A stretch of DNA of 64,000 nt from Mycolicibacterium rutilum (GCF_900108565.1 NZ_LT629971.1:4154001-4218000), one strand, 5' to 3'; shown: positions 25,462-35,148, counted from the stretch's first letter. Numbers and translations are program-made. Notes: generated by a model not told the origin, from the letters alone.

Positions 25462-27669
25462 ATGACCGATCGCGTGACGGTGGGTAACCTGCGCGTGGCC
25501 CAGGTGTTGTACGACTTCGTCAACAACGAGGCGCTGCCCGGGACCGACATCGATCCCGACACGTTCTGGTCCGGCGTGGACAAGGTCGTCGCCGACCTGA
25601 CGCCGAAGAACGAGGAACTGCTGGCCAAGCGGGACGACCTACAGGCCCGCATCGACAAGTGGCACCGGCAGCGGGTCATCGAGCCGCTCGACGCCGACGC
25701 GTACAAGGCGTTCCTCACCGAGATCGGCTACCTGCAGCCCGAGCCGGACGACTTCACCATCAGCACCGCCGGCGTCGACGACGAGATCACCACGACCGCC
25801 GGGCCGCAGCTGGTGGTGCCGATCCTCAACGCGCGGTTCGCGCTGAACGCCGCCAACGCCCGCTGGGGCTCGCTGTACGACGCGCTCTACGGCACCGACG
25901 TCATCTCCGAGGACGACGGCGCCGAGAAGGGCTCGAGCTACAACCGGGTCCGCGGCGACAAGGTGATCGCCTACGCCCGCCGCTTCCTCGACGGCGCCGC
26001 GCCGCTGGCCGCCGGGGCGTGGAGCGACGCGACCGGTCTGCGCATCGACGACGGTCAGCTGCTCGTCGACCTGGGCGACGACAACTCGGTCGGCCTGGCC
26101 ACTCCCGAGCAGTTCGTCGGCTACACCGGTGAACTGGGTTCGCCGCAGTGGTCGGTGCTGTTGCGCAACAACGGCTTGCACATCGAGATCCTCGTCGACC
26201 CCGAGTCGCCGGTCGGGTCCACCGACGCCGCGGGCATCAAGGACGTGATGCTCGAGTCGGCCATCACCACGATCATGGACTTCGAGGATTCGGTCGCCGC
26301 CGTCGACGCCGACGACAAGGTCCTCGGCTACCGCAACTGGCTCGGCCTCAACCGCGGCGACCTCACCGAAGAGGTGACCAAGGGCGGCAAGACGTTCACC
26401 CGCACGCTCAACGAGGACCGCACCTACACCACGCCCGACGGCGAGGGCGAGCTGACGCTGCCCGGCCGCAGCCTGCTGTTCGTGCGCAACGTCGGCCACC
26501 TGATGACCAACGACGCGATCGTCGACGCCGAGGGCAAGGAGATCTTCGAGGGCATCCAGGACGCGCTGTTCACCAGCCTCATCGCGATGCACGGGCTCAA
26601 GGCCGGCTCCGACAATGGGGGGGCGAACGGCCCGCTGGTCAACAGCCGGACCGGTTCGGTGTACATCGTCAAGCCCAAGATGCACGGGCCCGAGGAAGTG
26701 GCTTACACCGTCGAGCTGTTCAGTCGTGTCGAGGACGTCCTCGGGCTGCCGGCCAACACGCTCAAGGTCGGCATCATGGACGAGGAGCGACGCACCACCG
26801 TCAACCTCAAGGCCTGCATCAAGGCGGCCGCGGACCGGGTGGTGTTCATCAACACCGGCTTCCTGGACCGCACCGGCGACGAGATCCACACCTCCATGGA
26901 GGCCGGGCCGATGATCCGCAAGGGTGCGATGAAAGGCACCGAGTGGATCAAGGCCTACGAGGACCAGAACGTCGACATCGGTCTGGCGGCCGGCTTTTCC
27001 GGACGGGCCCAGATCGGCAAGGGCATGTGGGCCATGACCGACCTGATGGCCGACATGGTCGACCAGAAGATCGGTCAGCCCAAGGCCGGCGCCACCACCG
27101 CGTGGGTGCCGTCGCCGACGGCGGCGACCCTGCACGCGATGCACTACCACGAGGTCGACGTGTACGCGGTGCACAAGGAACTCGAGGGCAAGCGGCGCAC
27201 CAGCGTCGAGCAGTTGCTGACCGTGCCGCTGGCCAAGGAGCTGGCCTGGGCGCCCGAGGAGATCCGCGAAGAGGTCGACAACAACTGCCAGTCGATCCTC
27301 GGCTACGTGGTGCGGTGGATCGACGCCGGTGTCGGCTGCTCGAAGGTGCCCGACATCCACAACGTCGCCCTGATGGAAGACCGTGCGACGCTGCGTATTT
27401 CGAGCCAGCTGCTGGCGAACTGGCTGCGGCACGGGGTGATCACTCCCGACGACGTGGTGGCCAGCCTCAAGCGGATGGCCGCGGTGGTCGACCAGCAGAA
27501 CGCGTCGGACCCCGACTTCAAGCCGATGGCGACGGACCCCGATCACAGCATCGCGTTCCAGGCCGCGCAGGAGCTGATCCTGTCGGGCGCCGAACAACCC
27601 AACGGCTACACCGAACCGATCCTGCACCGCCGCCGGCGCGAATATAAGGCCGCCAACGGCGGTGCGTGA
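25462..27669 (+). CDS. glcB: Malate synthase G
   Basis: Condenses glyoxylate with acetyl-CoA to malate in the glyoxylate cycle, needed for growth on acetate, fatty acids or sterol side chains. The 735-residue isoform-G enzyme begins MTDRVTVGNLRVAQVLYDFV; core motifs include TIMDFEDSVAAVDADDKVLG, RSLLFVRNVGHLMTND and MEDRATLRISSQLLANWL. ATG 25462 is preferred to 25459 because of spacing from GGGAGGA and the remembered M. tuberculosis start. A G7 run at 26617-26623 lies in a loop (SDNGGANGP) that is longer than in the M. tuberculosis enzyme; the frame is intact. Confidence 0.97.
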   Translation: MTDRVTVGNLRVAQVLYDFVNNEALPGTDIDPDTFWSGVDKVVADLTPKNEELLAKRDDLQARIDKWHRQRVIEPLDADAYKAFLTEIGYLQPEPDDFTISTAGVDDEITTTAGPQLVVPILNARFALNAANARWGSLYDALYGTDVISEDDGAEKGSSYNRVRGDKVIAYARRFLDGAAPLAAGAWSDATGLRIDDGQLLVDLGDDNSVGLATPEQFVGYTGELGSPQWSVLLRNNGLHIEILVDPESPVGSTDAAGIKDVMLESAITTIMDFEDSVAAVDADDKVLGYRNWLGLNRGDLTEEVTKGGKTFTRTLNEDRTYTTPDGEGELTLPGRSLLFVRNVGHLMTNDAIVDAEGKEIFEGIQDALFTSLIAMHGLKAGSDNGGANGPLVNSRTGSVYIVKPKMHGPEEVAYTVELFSRVEDVLGLPANTLKVGIMDEERRTTVNLKACIKAAADRVVFINTGFLDRTGDEIHTSMEAGPMIRKGAMKGTEWIKAYEDQNVDIGLAAGFSGRAQIGKGMWAMTDLMADMVDQKIGQPKAGATTAWVPSPTAATLHAMHYHEVDVYAVHKELEGKRRTSVEQLLTVPLAKELAWAPEEIREEVDNNCQSILGYVVRWIDAGVGCSKVPDIHNVALMEDRATLRISSQLLANWLRHGVITPDDVVASLKRMAAVVDQQNASDPDFKPMATDPDHSIAFQAAQELILSGAEQPNGYTEPILHRRRREYKAANGGA

Positions 27670-27705
27670 TCCGGTGACCGGTCGGCGTCGCAAGTAAGGG
27701 CGGAA

Positions 27706-29745
27706 GTGGGCAGGCACAGCAAACCGGATCCCGAGGACTCGGCAGGCGAGGAATTCGGCGACCAGCACGACGAATCGGTGACCGAGCGCTTCGGTCACTT
27801 CGGCGGCTCCGATGCACCGGACGCGGGTCGCGACGACGAGTTCGACGCGCCCGACTACGGGGACTATCCGGACTACACCGATTCGGCGGACTTCCCCGAA
27901 GACGACGACGAACCCGACTTCGGCGAGACCGAACCGGGCGGCGCGACTCCCCCGCCGCGGGTGCCCCCGCGGTCGGGTCCGCAGCACAGCGGCGAGTGGG
28001 AGGGCGGCGAATGGACCGGCAGCCACCGCGCCGTCACCGCGGGCCGGCGCGGTGTCAGCGTCAGCGTGATCGCGGCACTGGTCGCGGTCGTGGTGGTCGT
28101 CGGTGCGGTGATCGTGTGGCGGTTCGTCGGCGACGCGCTGTCGGACCGCACCAGCGCTGATGCCGCCCGCTGCGTCGACGGCGAGGTGTCCGTCGCGGTG
28201 GTGGCCGACCCGAACATCGCGGCGCCGATCCAGACGCTGGCCCAGCGCTACAACGACACCGCCGCCCCGGTCGGCGACAAGTGCGTCAAGATCGGCGTCA
28301 AACCCGCCGAGTCCGACCAGGTGGTCAACGGGTTCATCGGCCCGTGGCCGGCCGAACTGGGCGAGCAGCCCGCGCTGTGGATTCCGGGAAGTTCGGTGTC
28401 GGCGGCCCGGCTCGAGGCGTCGACCGGCGCCGAGACCGTCGTGGACAGCCGGTCGCTGGTGACGTCGCCGGTGCTGCTGGCCGTGCGGCCGCAGCTGAAG
28501 AATGCGCTGGCACAACAGAACTGGTCGACGCTGCCGGGGTTGCAGACCAATCCGACGTCGCTGGATGGTTTGAACCTGCGCGGCTGGGGGGCGCTGCGAC
28601 TGGCGCTGCCGATGAGCGGTGACAGCGACGCCTCCTACCTGGCCGCCGAAGCAGTGGCGGCCGCGGCGGCGCCCGCGGGCCGACCGGCCGGTGACGGCAC
28701 CCGCGCGGTCAACACGTTGGTGGCCGGCCAGCCGAAGCTCGCCGACAAGAAGTCGTCGACCGCGATGGGTGCGCTGCTCGACACCGCCGATCCCGCGGCG
28801 GCCCCGGTGCACGCCGTGGTCACCACCGAACAGCAGCTGTTCCAGCGCGGCGCCGGGTTGCCCGACGCCAAGAATGTGCTGGCGTCCTGGCTGCCGCCCG
28901 GACCGACACCGACAGCCGACTTTCCGACGGTGCTGCTGTCGGGGAACTGGCTGTCGCAGGAGCAGAAGACCGCGGCCAGCGAGTTCGCCCGGTTCATGCG
29001 CAAACCCGAGCAGCTCGCCGAACTGGTCAACGCGGGGTTCCGTGTCGAGGGCGCGTCCCCGCCGCAGAGCGACGTGACCGACTTCGCGCCGGTGCCCGCG
29101 CCGCTGTCGGTCGGCGACAACGAGTCGAGGGCCACGCTGGCCAGTGCGCTGACGGCGCCGGTCGCGAACCCGGCGGTGACGATCATGCTCGACCAGTCGA
29201 TGCCCGCCGACGAGGGCGGCCGCAGCCGGCTGGCCAACGTCGTCGCGGCGCTCAACGCGCGGCTGCAGGCGCTGCCGCCGTCGTCGGCGGTCGGGCTGTG
29301 GACCTTCGACGGCACGGCGGGCCGCTCCGAGGTCAGCACCGGGCCGCTGAGCGACCAGGTCAACGGCCGGCCCCGCTCGGCCGCGCTGACCTCGGTGCTC
29401 GACGAGCAGTCAGCTTCCGGCGGCGGCGCCGTGTCGTTCACTACGCTGCGGCTGGTCTACACCGAGGCGATGGCGAATTACCGTGACGGGCAGAAGAATT
29501 CGATCCTGGTGATCACCACCGGCCCGCACACCGACCAGAGCCTCGACGGTGAAGGGCTTCAGCAGTATGTGCGCGGTGCGTTCGACGAGACCAAGCCGGT
29601 CGCCGTCAACGTGATCGACTTCGGTTCCGACGCCGACCGCGCCACCTGGGAATCCGTCGCCCAGATCAGCGGCGGTCGGTATCAGAACCTGCCCACCTCG
29701 GACTCCCCCGAGCTCACCGCCGCGATCGCCGACTTCCTCGGCTGA
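27706..29745 (+). CDS. Membrane-anchored VWA-domain protein (Rv1836c type)
   Basis: A 679-residue single-pass protein. The cytoplasmic N-terminus (about 1-110) is acidic and Tyr/Asp-rich with GRHSKPDPEDSAG at the start. A membrane helix follows at about 122-142 (VIAALVAVVVVVGAVIVWRF). The extracellular part contains a region resembling a solute-binding protein (about 165-450) and a C-terminal von Willebrand A domain (about 480-679) with VTIMLDQSMPADEGGRS, a variant MIDAS-like segment. It matches Rv1836c, whose role is unknown; scaffold or envelope-assembly functions are possible. GTG 27706 is used as the start. Confidence 0.85.
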   Translation: MGRHSKPDPEDSAGEEFGDQHDESVTERFGHFGGSDAPDAGRDDEFDAPDYGDYPDYTDSADFPEDDDEPDFGETEPGGATPPPRVPPRSGPQHSGEWEGGEWTGSHRAVTAGRRGVSVSVIAALVAVVVVVGAVIVWRFVGDALSDRTSADAARCVDGEVSVAVVADPNIAAPIQTLAQRYNDTAAPVGDKCVKIGVKPAESDQVVNGFIGPWPAELGEQPALWIPGSSVSAARLEASTGAETVVDSRSLVTSPVLLAVRPQLKNALAQQNWSTLPGLQTNPTSLDGLNLRGWGALRLALPMSGDSDASYLAAEAVAAAAAPAGRPAGDGTRAVNTLVAGQPKLADKKSSTAMGALLDTADPAAAPVHAVVTTEQQLFQRGAGLPDAKNVLASWLPPGPTPTADFPTVLLSGNWLSQEQKTAASEFARFMRKPEQLAELVNAGFRVEGASPPQSDVTDFAPVPAPLSVGDNESRATLASALTAPVANPAVTIMLDQSMPADEGGRSRLANVVAALNARLQALPPSSAVGLWTFDGTAGRSEVSTGPLSDQVNGRPRSAALTSVLDEQSASGGGAVSFTTLRLVYTEAMANYRDGQKNSILVITTGPHTDQSLDGEGLQQYVRGAFDETKPVAVNVIDFGSDADRATWESVAQISGGRYQNLPTSDSPELTAAIADFLG

Positions 29746-29756
29746 TACTTCCCCGC

Positions 29757-29814
29757 CGAGCAGACGCGAAGTGCCCAGAAAACGACCGAAAATGGGACAC
29801 TTCGCGGCTGCTCG
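29757..29814. terminator. Long inverted repeat between convergent genes
   Basis: CGAGCAG-A-CGCGAAGTG (29757-29773) pairs with CACTTCGCG-G-CTGCTCG (29798-29814) across a 24-base interior that itself has CCCA/TGGG ends. It lies between the VWA gene and the convergent gcvP and can terminate both. Confidence 0.75.
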
Positions 29815-29826
29815 CGCAGGGAAACG

Positions 29827-32676
29827 TCAGGCGAATGCCTCCACTGGCGGGCACGAGCACATCAGGTTGCGGTCGCCGTACGCGCCGTCGATGCGACGCA
29901 CCGGCGGCCACACCTTCGGCCGGTAGTTCTTGCCCAGCGGATAGGCGGCCTGCTCGCGGGTGTACGGGTGGTTCCAGTCGTCGACCAGCAGCGACTCCGC
30001 GGTGTGCGGCGCACCGCGCAGCGGGTTGTCCGCCGCGCTCCAGGTGCCGTCGCCGACCTTGTCGATCTCGGCGCGGATCGCGATCATCGCCTCGCAGAAC
30101 GCGTCGACCTCGGCGAGGCTCTCGCTCTCGGTCGGCTCGACCATCAGCGTGCCGGCCACCGGGAAGCTCATGGTCGGGGCGTGAAATCCGTAGTCCGCCA
30201 ACCGCTTTGCGACGTCGTCGACGGTCACGCCGGTCTGCTTGGTGATCGGGCGCAGGTCGAGGATGCACTCGTGGGCGACCATGCCGTTTTCGCCGGTGTA
30301 GAGCACCGGGTAGTACTCGTCGAGGCGGCGGGCGATGTAGTTGGCCGACGCGATCGCCGTCAGTGTCGCCGCGCGCAGGCCGCCTGCGCCCATCATCCGG
30401 ATGTAGGCCCAGCTGATCGGCAGGATCGATGCCGACCCGTACGGCGCCGCCGACACGGTGTGGTCGTCGCCGAGTTCGTCGGCGAGCGGGTGGCCCGGCA
30501 GGTACTTCGCCAGATGCTCGCGCACCGCGACGGGCCCCACGCCGGGGCCGCCGCCGCCGTGCGGGATGCAGAACGTCTTGTGCAGGTTGAGGTGGCTGAC
30601 GTCGCCGCCGAACCGGCCCGGACGCGCCAGACCCACCAGCGCGTTGAGGTTGGCGCCGTCGACGTACACCTGGCCGCCGGCGTCGTGCACGGCCGCGCAG
30701 ATGTCGGCGATGTCGTGCTCGTACACCCCGTGCGTGGACGGATAGGTGATCATCAGCGCCGACAACCGGTCGGCGTGATCGGCCACCTTCGCCCGCAGGT
30801 CGTCGAGGTCGACGTCGCCGTTCTCCCGGCACGCCACCACCACGACCCGCATCCCGGCCAGCGCCGCCGACGCCGCGTTGGTGCCGTGCGCGCTCGACGG
30901 GATCAGGCAGACGTCGCGATCCGGTTGGCCCCGCTCGGCGTGATACGCCTGGATCGCCAGCAGGCCCGCGTACTCGCCCTGCGAACCGGCGTTGGGCTGC
31001 AGCGACACCGCGTCATAACCCGTGATGTCGACCAGCCACTTCTCCAAATCCGCGATCAGCTTGCGCAGACCCGGCGTGTCAGAGGCCGGCGCGAACGGGT
31101 GCTGCCTGCCGAACTCCGCCCAGGTGATCGGTTCCATCTCGGCGGCCGCGTTGAGCTTCATCGTGCACGACCCCAGCGGAATCATGCTGCGGTCCAACGC
31201 GATGTCCTTGTCCGCCAGCGACCGCAGGTAGCGCATCATCTCGGTTTCCGTGCGGTACCGGGTGAACGCCAGATGGGTGAGGAACTCCGAGGTGCGCGTC
31301 GTGATGCGCGGGCCGTCGAACTCCGTGTCGACCGGCGCCGCCGAGAACGCCGACAGCACCGCCTCGACGTGCGCGGCCGTCGTCGCCTCATCACACGACA
31401 CCGAGACGTGGTCGTCGTCGACCAGCCACAGGTTGACCCCGCGCGCCTTGGCCGCGTCGCGCACCGCGGCCGCCCGGCCGGGCACCCGCGCCAGCACCGT
31501 GTCGAAGAATGCCCGGTGCACCACCTCGACGCCGGCCTCGGTCAGCCCGGCAGCCAGCGTCCGCGCGTGCCGGTGCACCCGCTCGGCGATACCGGTCAGG
31601 CCGTCGGCGCCGTGATAGCTGGCGTACATCGCGGCCATCACCGCCAGCAGCACCTGCGCGGTGCAGATGTTGCTGGTGGCCTTGTCGCGGCGGATGTGCT
31701 GTTCGCGGGTCTGCAGCGCCAACCGGTACGCCGAGACGCCGTCGGCGTCCACCGACACCCCGACCAGCCGGCCGGGCAACTGCCGCGCGTGCTTGGCGTG
31801 CACGGCCAGGTAGCCGGCATGTGGGCCGCCGAATCCCATTGGCACACCGAATCTCTGGGTGCTGCCGAACGCGACGTCGGCGCCGATCTCGCCGGGTGGG
31901 GTGAGCAGCGTCAACGCCAGCAGGTCCGCGCCGATCGCGACGAGGGCGCCCCGCTCGTGCGCCTGGGCGACGAGCTCGGCCCAGTCCACCACCGCGCCGG
32001 ATGCGCCCGGCAGCTGGGTGATGACGCCGAAGAAGTCGCCGTCGGGCAGCCCGTCGCGCAGGTCTGCGGTGACGATCTCGATGCCGAGCGGTTCGGCGCG
32101 GGTGGCCAGCACCGCGGCGGTCTGCCGGTACAGGTCGGCGTCCACGGCGAGCCGGTTCGACCGATTTCCCTTCACCGCCCGCTGCATCAACGTCATCGCC
32201 TCGGCGGCGGCAGTGCCCTCGTCCAGCATCGACGCGTTGGCGACCTCGAGCCCGGTCAGGTCGGTGACCATGGTCTGGAAGTTCAGCAGCGCCTCGAGCC
32301 GGCCCTGGCTGATCTCCGGCTGATACGGCGTGTAGGCGGTGTACCAGGCCGGGTTCTCAAGAACGTTGCGGCGCAACACCGGCGGGGTCAGCGTGTCGAA
32401 GTAGCCCTGCCCGATCATCGACACCGCGACGGTGTTCGTGTCGGCCAGCGCCCGCAACTCGGCGAGCGCCTCCTCCTCGGTGGCCGGTGGGGGCAGCTGG
32501 TCCAGCCCGGGTGCCAGGCCGCCGGCCGACAGCGCGTCGAGGATGTTGGCGGGCAGCGCCTTGTCGGCGAGTTCGTCGAGGGATCCGACGCCGATGGTCT
32601 TGAGCATGACCGCGACGGCGTCCGCGTCCGGGCCGATGTGGCGGTCGGCGAAGTTGGGCTGGTGGTGATCGAACAC
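29827..32676 (-). CDS. gcvP: Glycine dehydrogenase (decarboxylating), P protein
   Basis: The PLP-dependent P protein of the glycine cleavage system: it decarboxylates glycine and passes the aminomethyl group to lipoyl-GcvH. The 949-residue chain is the fused two-domain form. Landmarks are HIGPDADAVAVMLKTIG at the start, CTMKLNAAAEMEPITW, VYVDGANLNALVGLARPG and the PLP lysine in NLHKTFCIPHGGGGPG. GTG 32676 has GGAG about nine bases upstream. A tandem glycine riboswitch lies in its leader, and gcvH is encoded 3 kb away on the same strand, so glycine controls its expression directly. It corresponds to Rv1832. Confidence 0.97.
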   Translation of the reverse strand: MFDHHQPNFADRHIGPDADAVAVMLKTIGVGSLDELADKALPANILDALSAGGLAPGLDQLPPPATEEEALAELRALADTNTVAVSMIGQGYFDTLTPPVLRRNVLENPAWYTAYTPYQPEISQGRLEALLNFQTMVTDLTGLEVANASMLDEGTAAAEAMTLMQRAVKGNRSNRLAVDADLYRQTAAVLATRAEPLGIEIVTADLRDGLPDGDFFGVITQLPGASGAVVDWAELVAQAHERGALVAIGADLLALTLLTPPGEIGADVAFGSTQRFGVPMGFGGPHAGYLAVHAKHARQLPGRLVGVSVDADGVSAYRLALQTREQHIRRDKATSNICTAQVLLAVMAAMYASYHGADGLTGIAERVHRHARTLAAGLTEAGVEVVHRAFFDTVLARVPGRAAAVRDAAKARGVNLWLVDDDHVSVSCDEATTAAHVEAVLSAFSAAPVDTEFDGPRITTRTSEFLTHLAFTRYRTETEMMRYLRSLADKDIALDRSMIPLGSCTMKLNAAAEMEPITWAEFGRQHPFAPASDTPGLRKLIADLEKWLVDITGYDAVSLQPNAGSQGEYAGLLAIQAYHAERGQPDRDVCLIPSSAHGTNAASAALAGMRVVVVACRENGDVDLDDLRAKVADHADRLSALMITYPSTHGVYEHDIADICAAVHDAGGQVYVDGANLNALVGLARPGRFGGDVSHLNLHKTFCIPHGGGGPGVGPVAVREHLAKYLPGHPLADELGDDHTVSAAPYGSASILPISWAYIRMMGAGGLRAATLTAIASANYIARRLDEYYPVLYTGENGMVAHECILDLRPITKQTGVTVDDVAKRLADYGFHAPTMSFPVAGTLMVEPTESESLAEVDAFCEAMIAIRAEIDKVGDGTWSAADNPLRGAPHTAESLLVDDWNHPYTREQAAYPLGKNYRPKVWPPVRRIDGAYGDRNLMCSCPPVEAFA

Positions 32677-32717
32677 TTCGGGTTACTCCAGACGCGTCGG
32701 GCGCAGAAACCGCTGGG

Positions 32718-32925
32718 TTCCTCCCCCTCTGTCGTCGACCCGTCGCGGGCGCCTGAGAGATTCGGCGTCCGCACCGGTGCGACGCGCCTTTCCCCATGGG
32801 CGGGTGAGAGTGCTCACCGCTTTCCAGAGGCATCGGGGTCTCGCGCGGTCCGGGTGCCTGAGAGGTTGACGGAGAGGTGTTGCTCCTTCGGCGTCCGTGA
32901 CTGGCCGCCACGAAACTCTCCCGCA
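32718..32925 (-). promoter_or_regulatory. Tandem glycine riboswitch in the gcvP leader
   Basis: Read on the minus strand, two consecutive copies of the gcvT-type aptamer are visible. The first begins near 32925 (GGGAGAGTTTCGTGG), with core GCCGAAGGAGCAA and CTCTCAGGCACC. The second, starting near 32826, has GGGGAAAGGCGCG and GCCGAATCTCTCAGGCGCC and ends near 32718 with GACAGAGGGGGAGG. Cooperative glycine binding by such pairs usually switches the downstream gene on. The 315-base interval 32677-32991 holds this element; nothing else was found in it. Confidence 0.92.
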
Positions 32926-32991
32926 CGAGTGCGATGCGTTGACGATTCTACCGGCGAGCGGACGCAGCGTCGCACTCAGCGGGTCAGGAGG

Positions 32992-33624
32992 TCAGCCGAT
33001 CTTGCGGTCGCGGTGCTTGCGTCGCGACGCCAGTTCATCCTCGGGCGCGGCGATCGACTCGCCGCCGTCGGCCCGCTCGCCGGGGAAGTCGGCGATCGCG
33101 CCGGTCAGCTCGCGCATGGCACCGGACACGGCGATGCCGAACACGCCCTGCCCGCCCTGCAGAAGGTCGACGACCTCTTCGGCCGACGTGCACTCGTAGA
33201 CGGTGGTGCCGTCGGAGAACAGCGTGATGTTGGCCAGGTCGCGCACCCCGCGCTGGCGCAGGTGGTCAACGGCCACGCGGATGTTGTGCAGCGAGATCCC
33301 GGTGTCGAGCAGCCGCTTGACGATCTTGAGGACCAGGATGTCCTTGAACGAGTACAGCCGCTGGCTGCCCGAGCCGGCCGCGCTGCGGATCGACGGCACC
33401 ACCAGTGAGGTGCGGGCCCAGTAGTCGAGCTGACGGTAGGTGATGCCGGCGATCTGGCAGGCGCTGGGCCCGCGGTAGCCGACCAGTTCGTCGGGCACGG
33501 AGTTGTCGGGGAAAAGACCCGCCTGCACGGGCTCAGCGGCCTCCGTGGTGGCCGTCGGTGCGGATTCAGCGGGGCCGCTCGCAGCAGTGAGATCCAGCTG
33601 CTCCTGACGTGGCGTGTCTCCCAC
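32992..33624 (-). CDS. resR: MerR-family regulator ResR (Rv1830 type)
   Basis: A MerR-like winged-helix transcription factor of 210 residues. The DNA-binding part is at about 45-115 (GPSACQIAGITYRQLDYWAR, then RSAAGSGSQRLYSFKDILVL), followed by a helical and C-terminal effector region (VDHLRQRGVRDLANITLFSD). In M. tuberculosis Rv1830 was named resR after mutations linked to antibiotic resilience and growth control; the M. smegmatis counterpart affects cell division. GTG 33624 is preferred because GAGAGGAA lies upstream; an ATG at 33678 would give a longer N-terminus. Targets here are unknown. Confidence 0.88.
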   Translation of the reverse strand: MGDTPRQEQLDLTAASGPAESAPTATTEAAEPVQAGLFPDNSVPDELVGYRGPSACQIAGITYRQLDYWARTSLVVPSIRSAAGSGSQRLYSFKDILVLKIVKRLLDTGISLHNIRVAVDHLRQRGVRDLANITLFSDGTTVYECTSAEEVVDLLQGGQGVFGIAVSGAMRELTGAIADFPGERADGGESIAAPEDELASRRKHRDRKIG

Positions 33625-33841
33625 TTCTAGATTCCTCTCGCCGATCGAACCCGCGTCTGTGAGCTGCTGGGCGCACATTTGCCAAGCCCGAGTGTGTCGA
33701 GCATACGCTTCTCGCCGATCCTTCGACTGCTCATCAGTGGTCCGGCCCCCAAAGTATGGCTGCCCGAATCGAGGTTGCGGAAAACCCGCCCCGCGTGTCG
33801 AGGCCGACGAGACGTATCCGTGACAAACCCGCAGGCGGCGT

Positions 33842-34336
33842 TCAGGTTGCCTTGAAGTCGTCCGGCGAGACGCTGTCGAGGAACTCCTTGAACTTCTCCA
33901 CCTCGTCCTCGCGCACCGCGCCGGCGGCCTCGTCGTCGTTCTCGTCGGGGATCAGCAGTCCGGCCTCGGCCAGCACCGCCTCCTCGACGTAGATCGGCAC
34001 CCCGACCCGCAGCGCGATCGCCACCGAGTCCGACGGCCGCGCCGAGACCTTGATGTCGCGGTCGAAGATCAGGTCGGCGTAGAACGTGCCTTCCTGCAGG
34101 TCGACGATCCGCACCTCTTTGAGCGAATGACCAAGCGCGGCAATGACATCTCTGATCAGGTCGTGGGTCAGCGGACGGGCCGGTTCGACGCCCTGCTGTT
34201 CGAGCGCGATGGCGGCGGCCTCCGACTGGCCGATCCAGATCGGCAGATACCGGTCGCCATTGGATTCCCTCAGCAGCAGGACCGGCTGGTTCTGGGGCTG
34301 TTCCACGCGAATGCCGACAACACGAACCTCACCCAT
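33842..34336 (-). CDS. Bifunctional nuclease (BFN/DUF151) family protein (Rv1829 type)
   Basis: A 164-residue protein of the DUF151 family, named after a plant nuclease active on RNA and DNA. The fold is visible as EVRVVGIRVEQPQNQPVLLL, YLPIWIGQSEAAAIALEQQG and SARPSDSVAIALRVGVPIYV, with an acidic tail. Whether bacterial members cleave nucleic acid is not settled. It lies between two MerR-type regulators, as in M. tuberculosis, and may be co-regulated with them. The 217-base spacer to resR shows no clear element. Confidence 0.85.
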   Translation of the reverse strand: MGEVRVVGIRVEQPQNQPVLLLRESNGDRYLPIWIGQSEAAAIALEQQGVEPARPLTHDLIRDVIAALGHSLKEVRIVDLQEGTFYADLIFDRDIKVSARPSDSVAIALRVGVPIYVEEAVLAEAGLLIPDENDDEAAGAVREDEVEKFKEFLDSVSPDDFKAT

Positions 34337-34396
34337 ATGTGTCTGCCCTCCGCACCGATGAAGCCAGCCTGAAAGTCACCATTTCGAGTCTAATCC

Positions 34397-35146
34397 TCAG
34401 CGATCCAGTACGTCGCGCACAGCCGACTTGATCAGCGACGTGTGCAGTGTGATCGCCAACGCGGCCACCTCGCGGGCCAGGTCGTCGGCGCGGTCGCGGG
34501 CGCCGGCCTTGCCGGCCTTGACGACCGGACCGGCGATCTGCGCGATCAGATCGGACTGCCGGTCGGCCGCCGACCGGAACGCCCGCAGGTGCCGGGGCTC
34601 CACGCCGTAGTCGGCGAGTGCCCGCGCGCACTGTGCGATCACCACGGAGTGCTCGTCGAAGAAGATCCCGCCGCCGCCCTTCGACGACGGCGTGATCACT
34701 CCGGCCTTGACCAGCGCGTTGAGCAGGTCCTCGGGCACCCCGGACCGGGCGAGCAGATCCTCCCGCGACAGCCGCACCTGCGTCGGCGCGACCGCGGCGA
34801 CCTCGTGTTCGGCCTGCTCGCGTTCGGTCACCGGAACCAAACGCGGTACGCCGTAAGCGGATCCGCTCTGCGGGAGTTCCCCGTCGGGCAGCGCGTCGAG
34901 CTGCGCCTTGATCACCTTCAGCGGCAGGTACTGGTCGCGCTGGGCGGTCAGGATGAACCGCAGACGCGCGCAGTCGTAGGCGGTGAACCGCCGATAGCCC
35001 GACGCAGTGCGCTCAGGGGTGACCAGGCCTTCGGCCTCCAGGAACCGGATCTTGGAAATGGTCACGTCCGGGAAGTCCGGTCGCAGCAGATCGAGGACCG
35101 CTCCGATCGACATCCCAGTGAGCGCGGGAGTGTCGGGGGCTGTCAC
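34397..35146 (-). CDS. MerR-family transcriptional regulator (Rv1828 type)
   Basis: A 249-residue MerR-like regulator. The N-terminal winged helix (about 10-80) has SIGAVLDLLRPDFPDVTISK, FLEAEGLVTPERTASGYRRF and the next helix YDCARLRFILTAQRDQYLPL. The C-terminal region contains a second domain with LVKAGVITPSSKGGGGIFFD and a coiled helix. Structural work on the M. tuberculosis protein showed dimeric, MerR-like DNA binding. The ligand is unknown. It begins two bases after the garA stop, so the two share a transcript. Confidence 0.88.
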   Translation of the reverse strand: MTAPDTPALTGMSIGAVLDLLRPDFPDVTISKIRFLEAEGLVTPERTASGYRRFTAYDCARLRFILTAQRDQYLPLKVIKAQLDALPDGELPQSGSAYGVPRLVPVTEREQAEHEVAAVAPTQVRLSREDLLARSGVPEDLLNALVKAGVITPSSKGGGGIFFDEHSVVIAQCARALADYGVEPRHLRAFRSAADRQSDLIAQIAGPVVKAGKAGARDRADDLAREVAALAITLHTSLIKSAVRDVLDR

Positions 35147-35148
35147 TA

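Noticed and set aside
25639..28812. A 1057-codon minus-strand frame opposite glcB and the VWA gene
   Set aside because: Same cause: antisense to clear genes, no family motifs, compositionally biased.
32727..32926. Reading frames across the gcvP leader
   Set aside because: The sequence shows two glycine aptamers; the frames have no protein character.
29968..33408. A 1146-codon plus-strand reading frame opposite gcvP and resR
   Set aside because: It is antisense to well-recognised genes and the riboswitch, has low-complexity Arg/Gly/Ala composition, and reflects the lack of stop codons in high-GC DNA.
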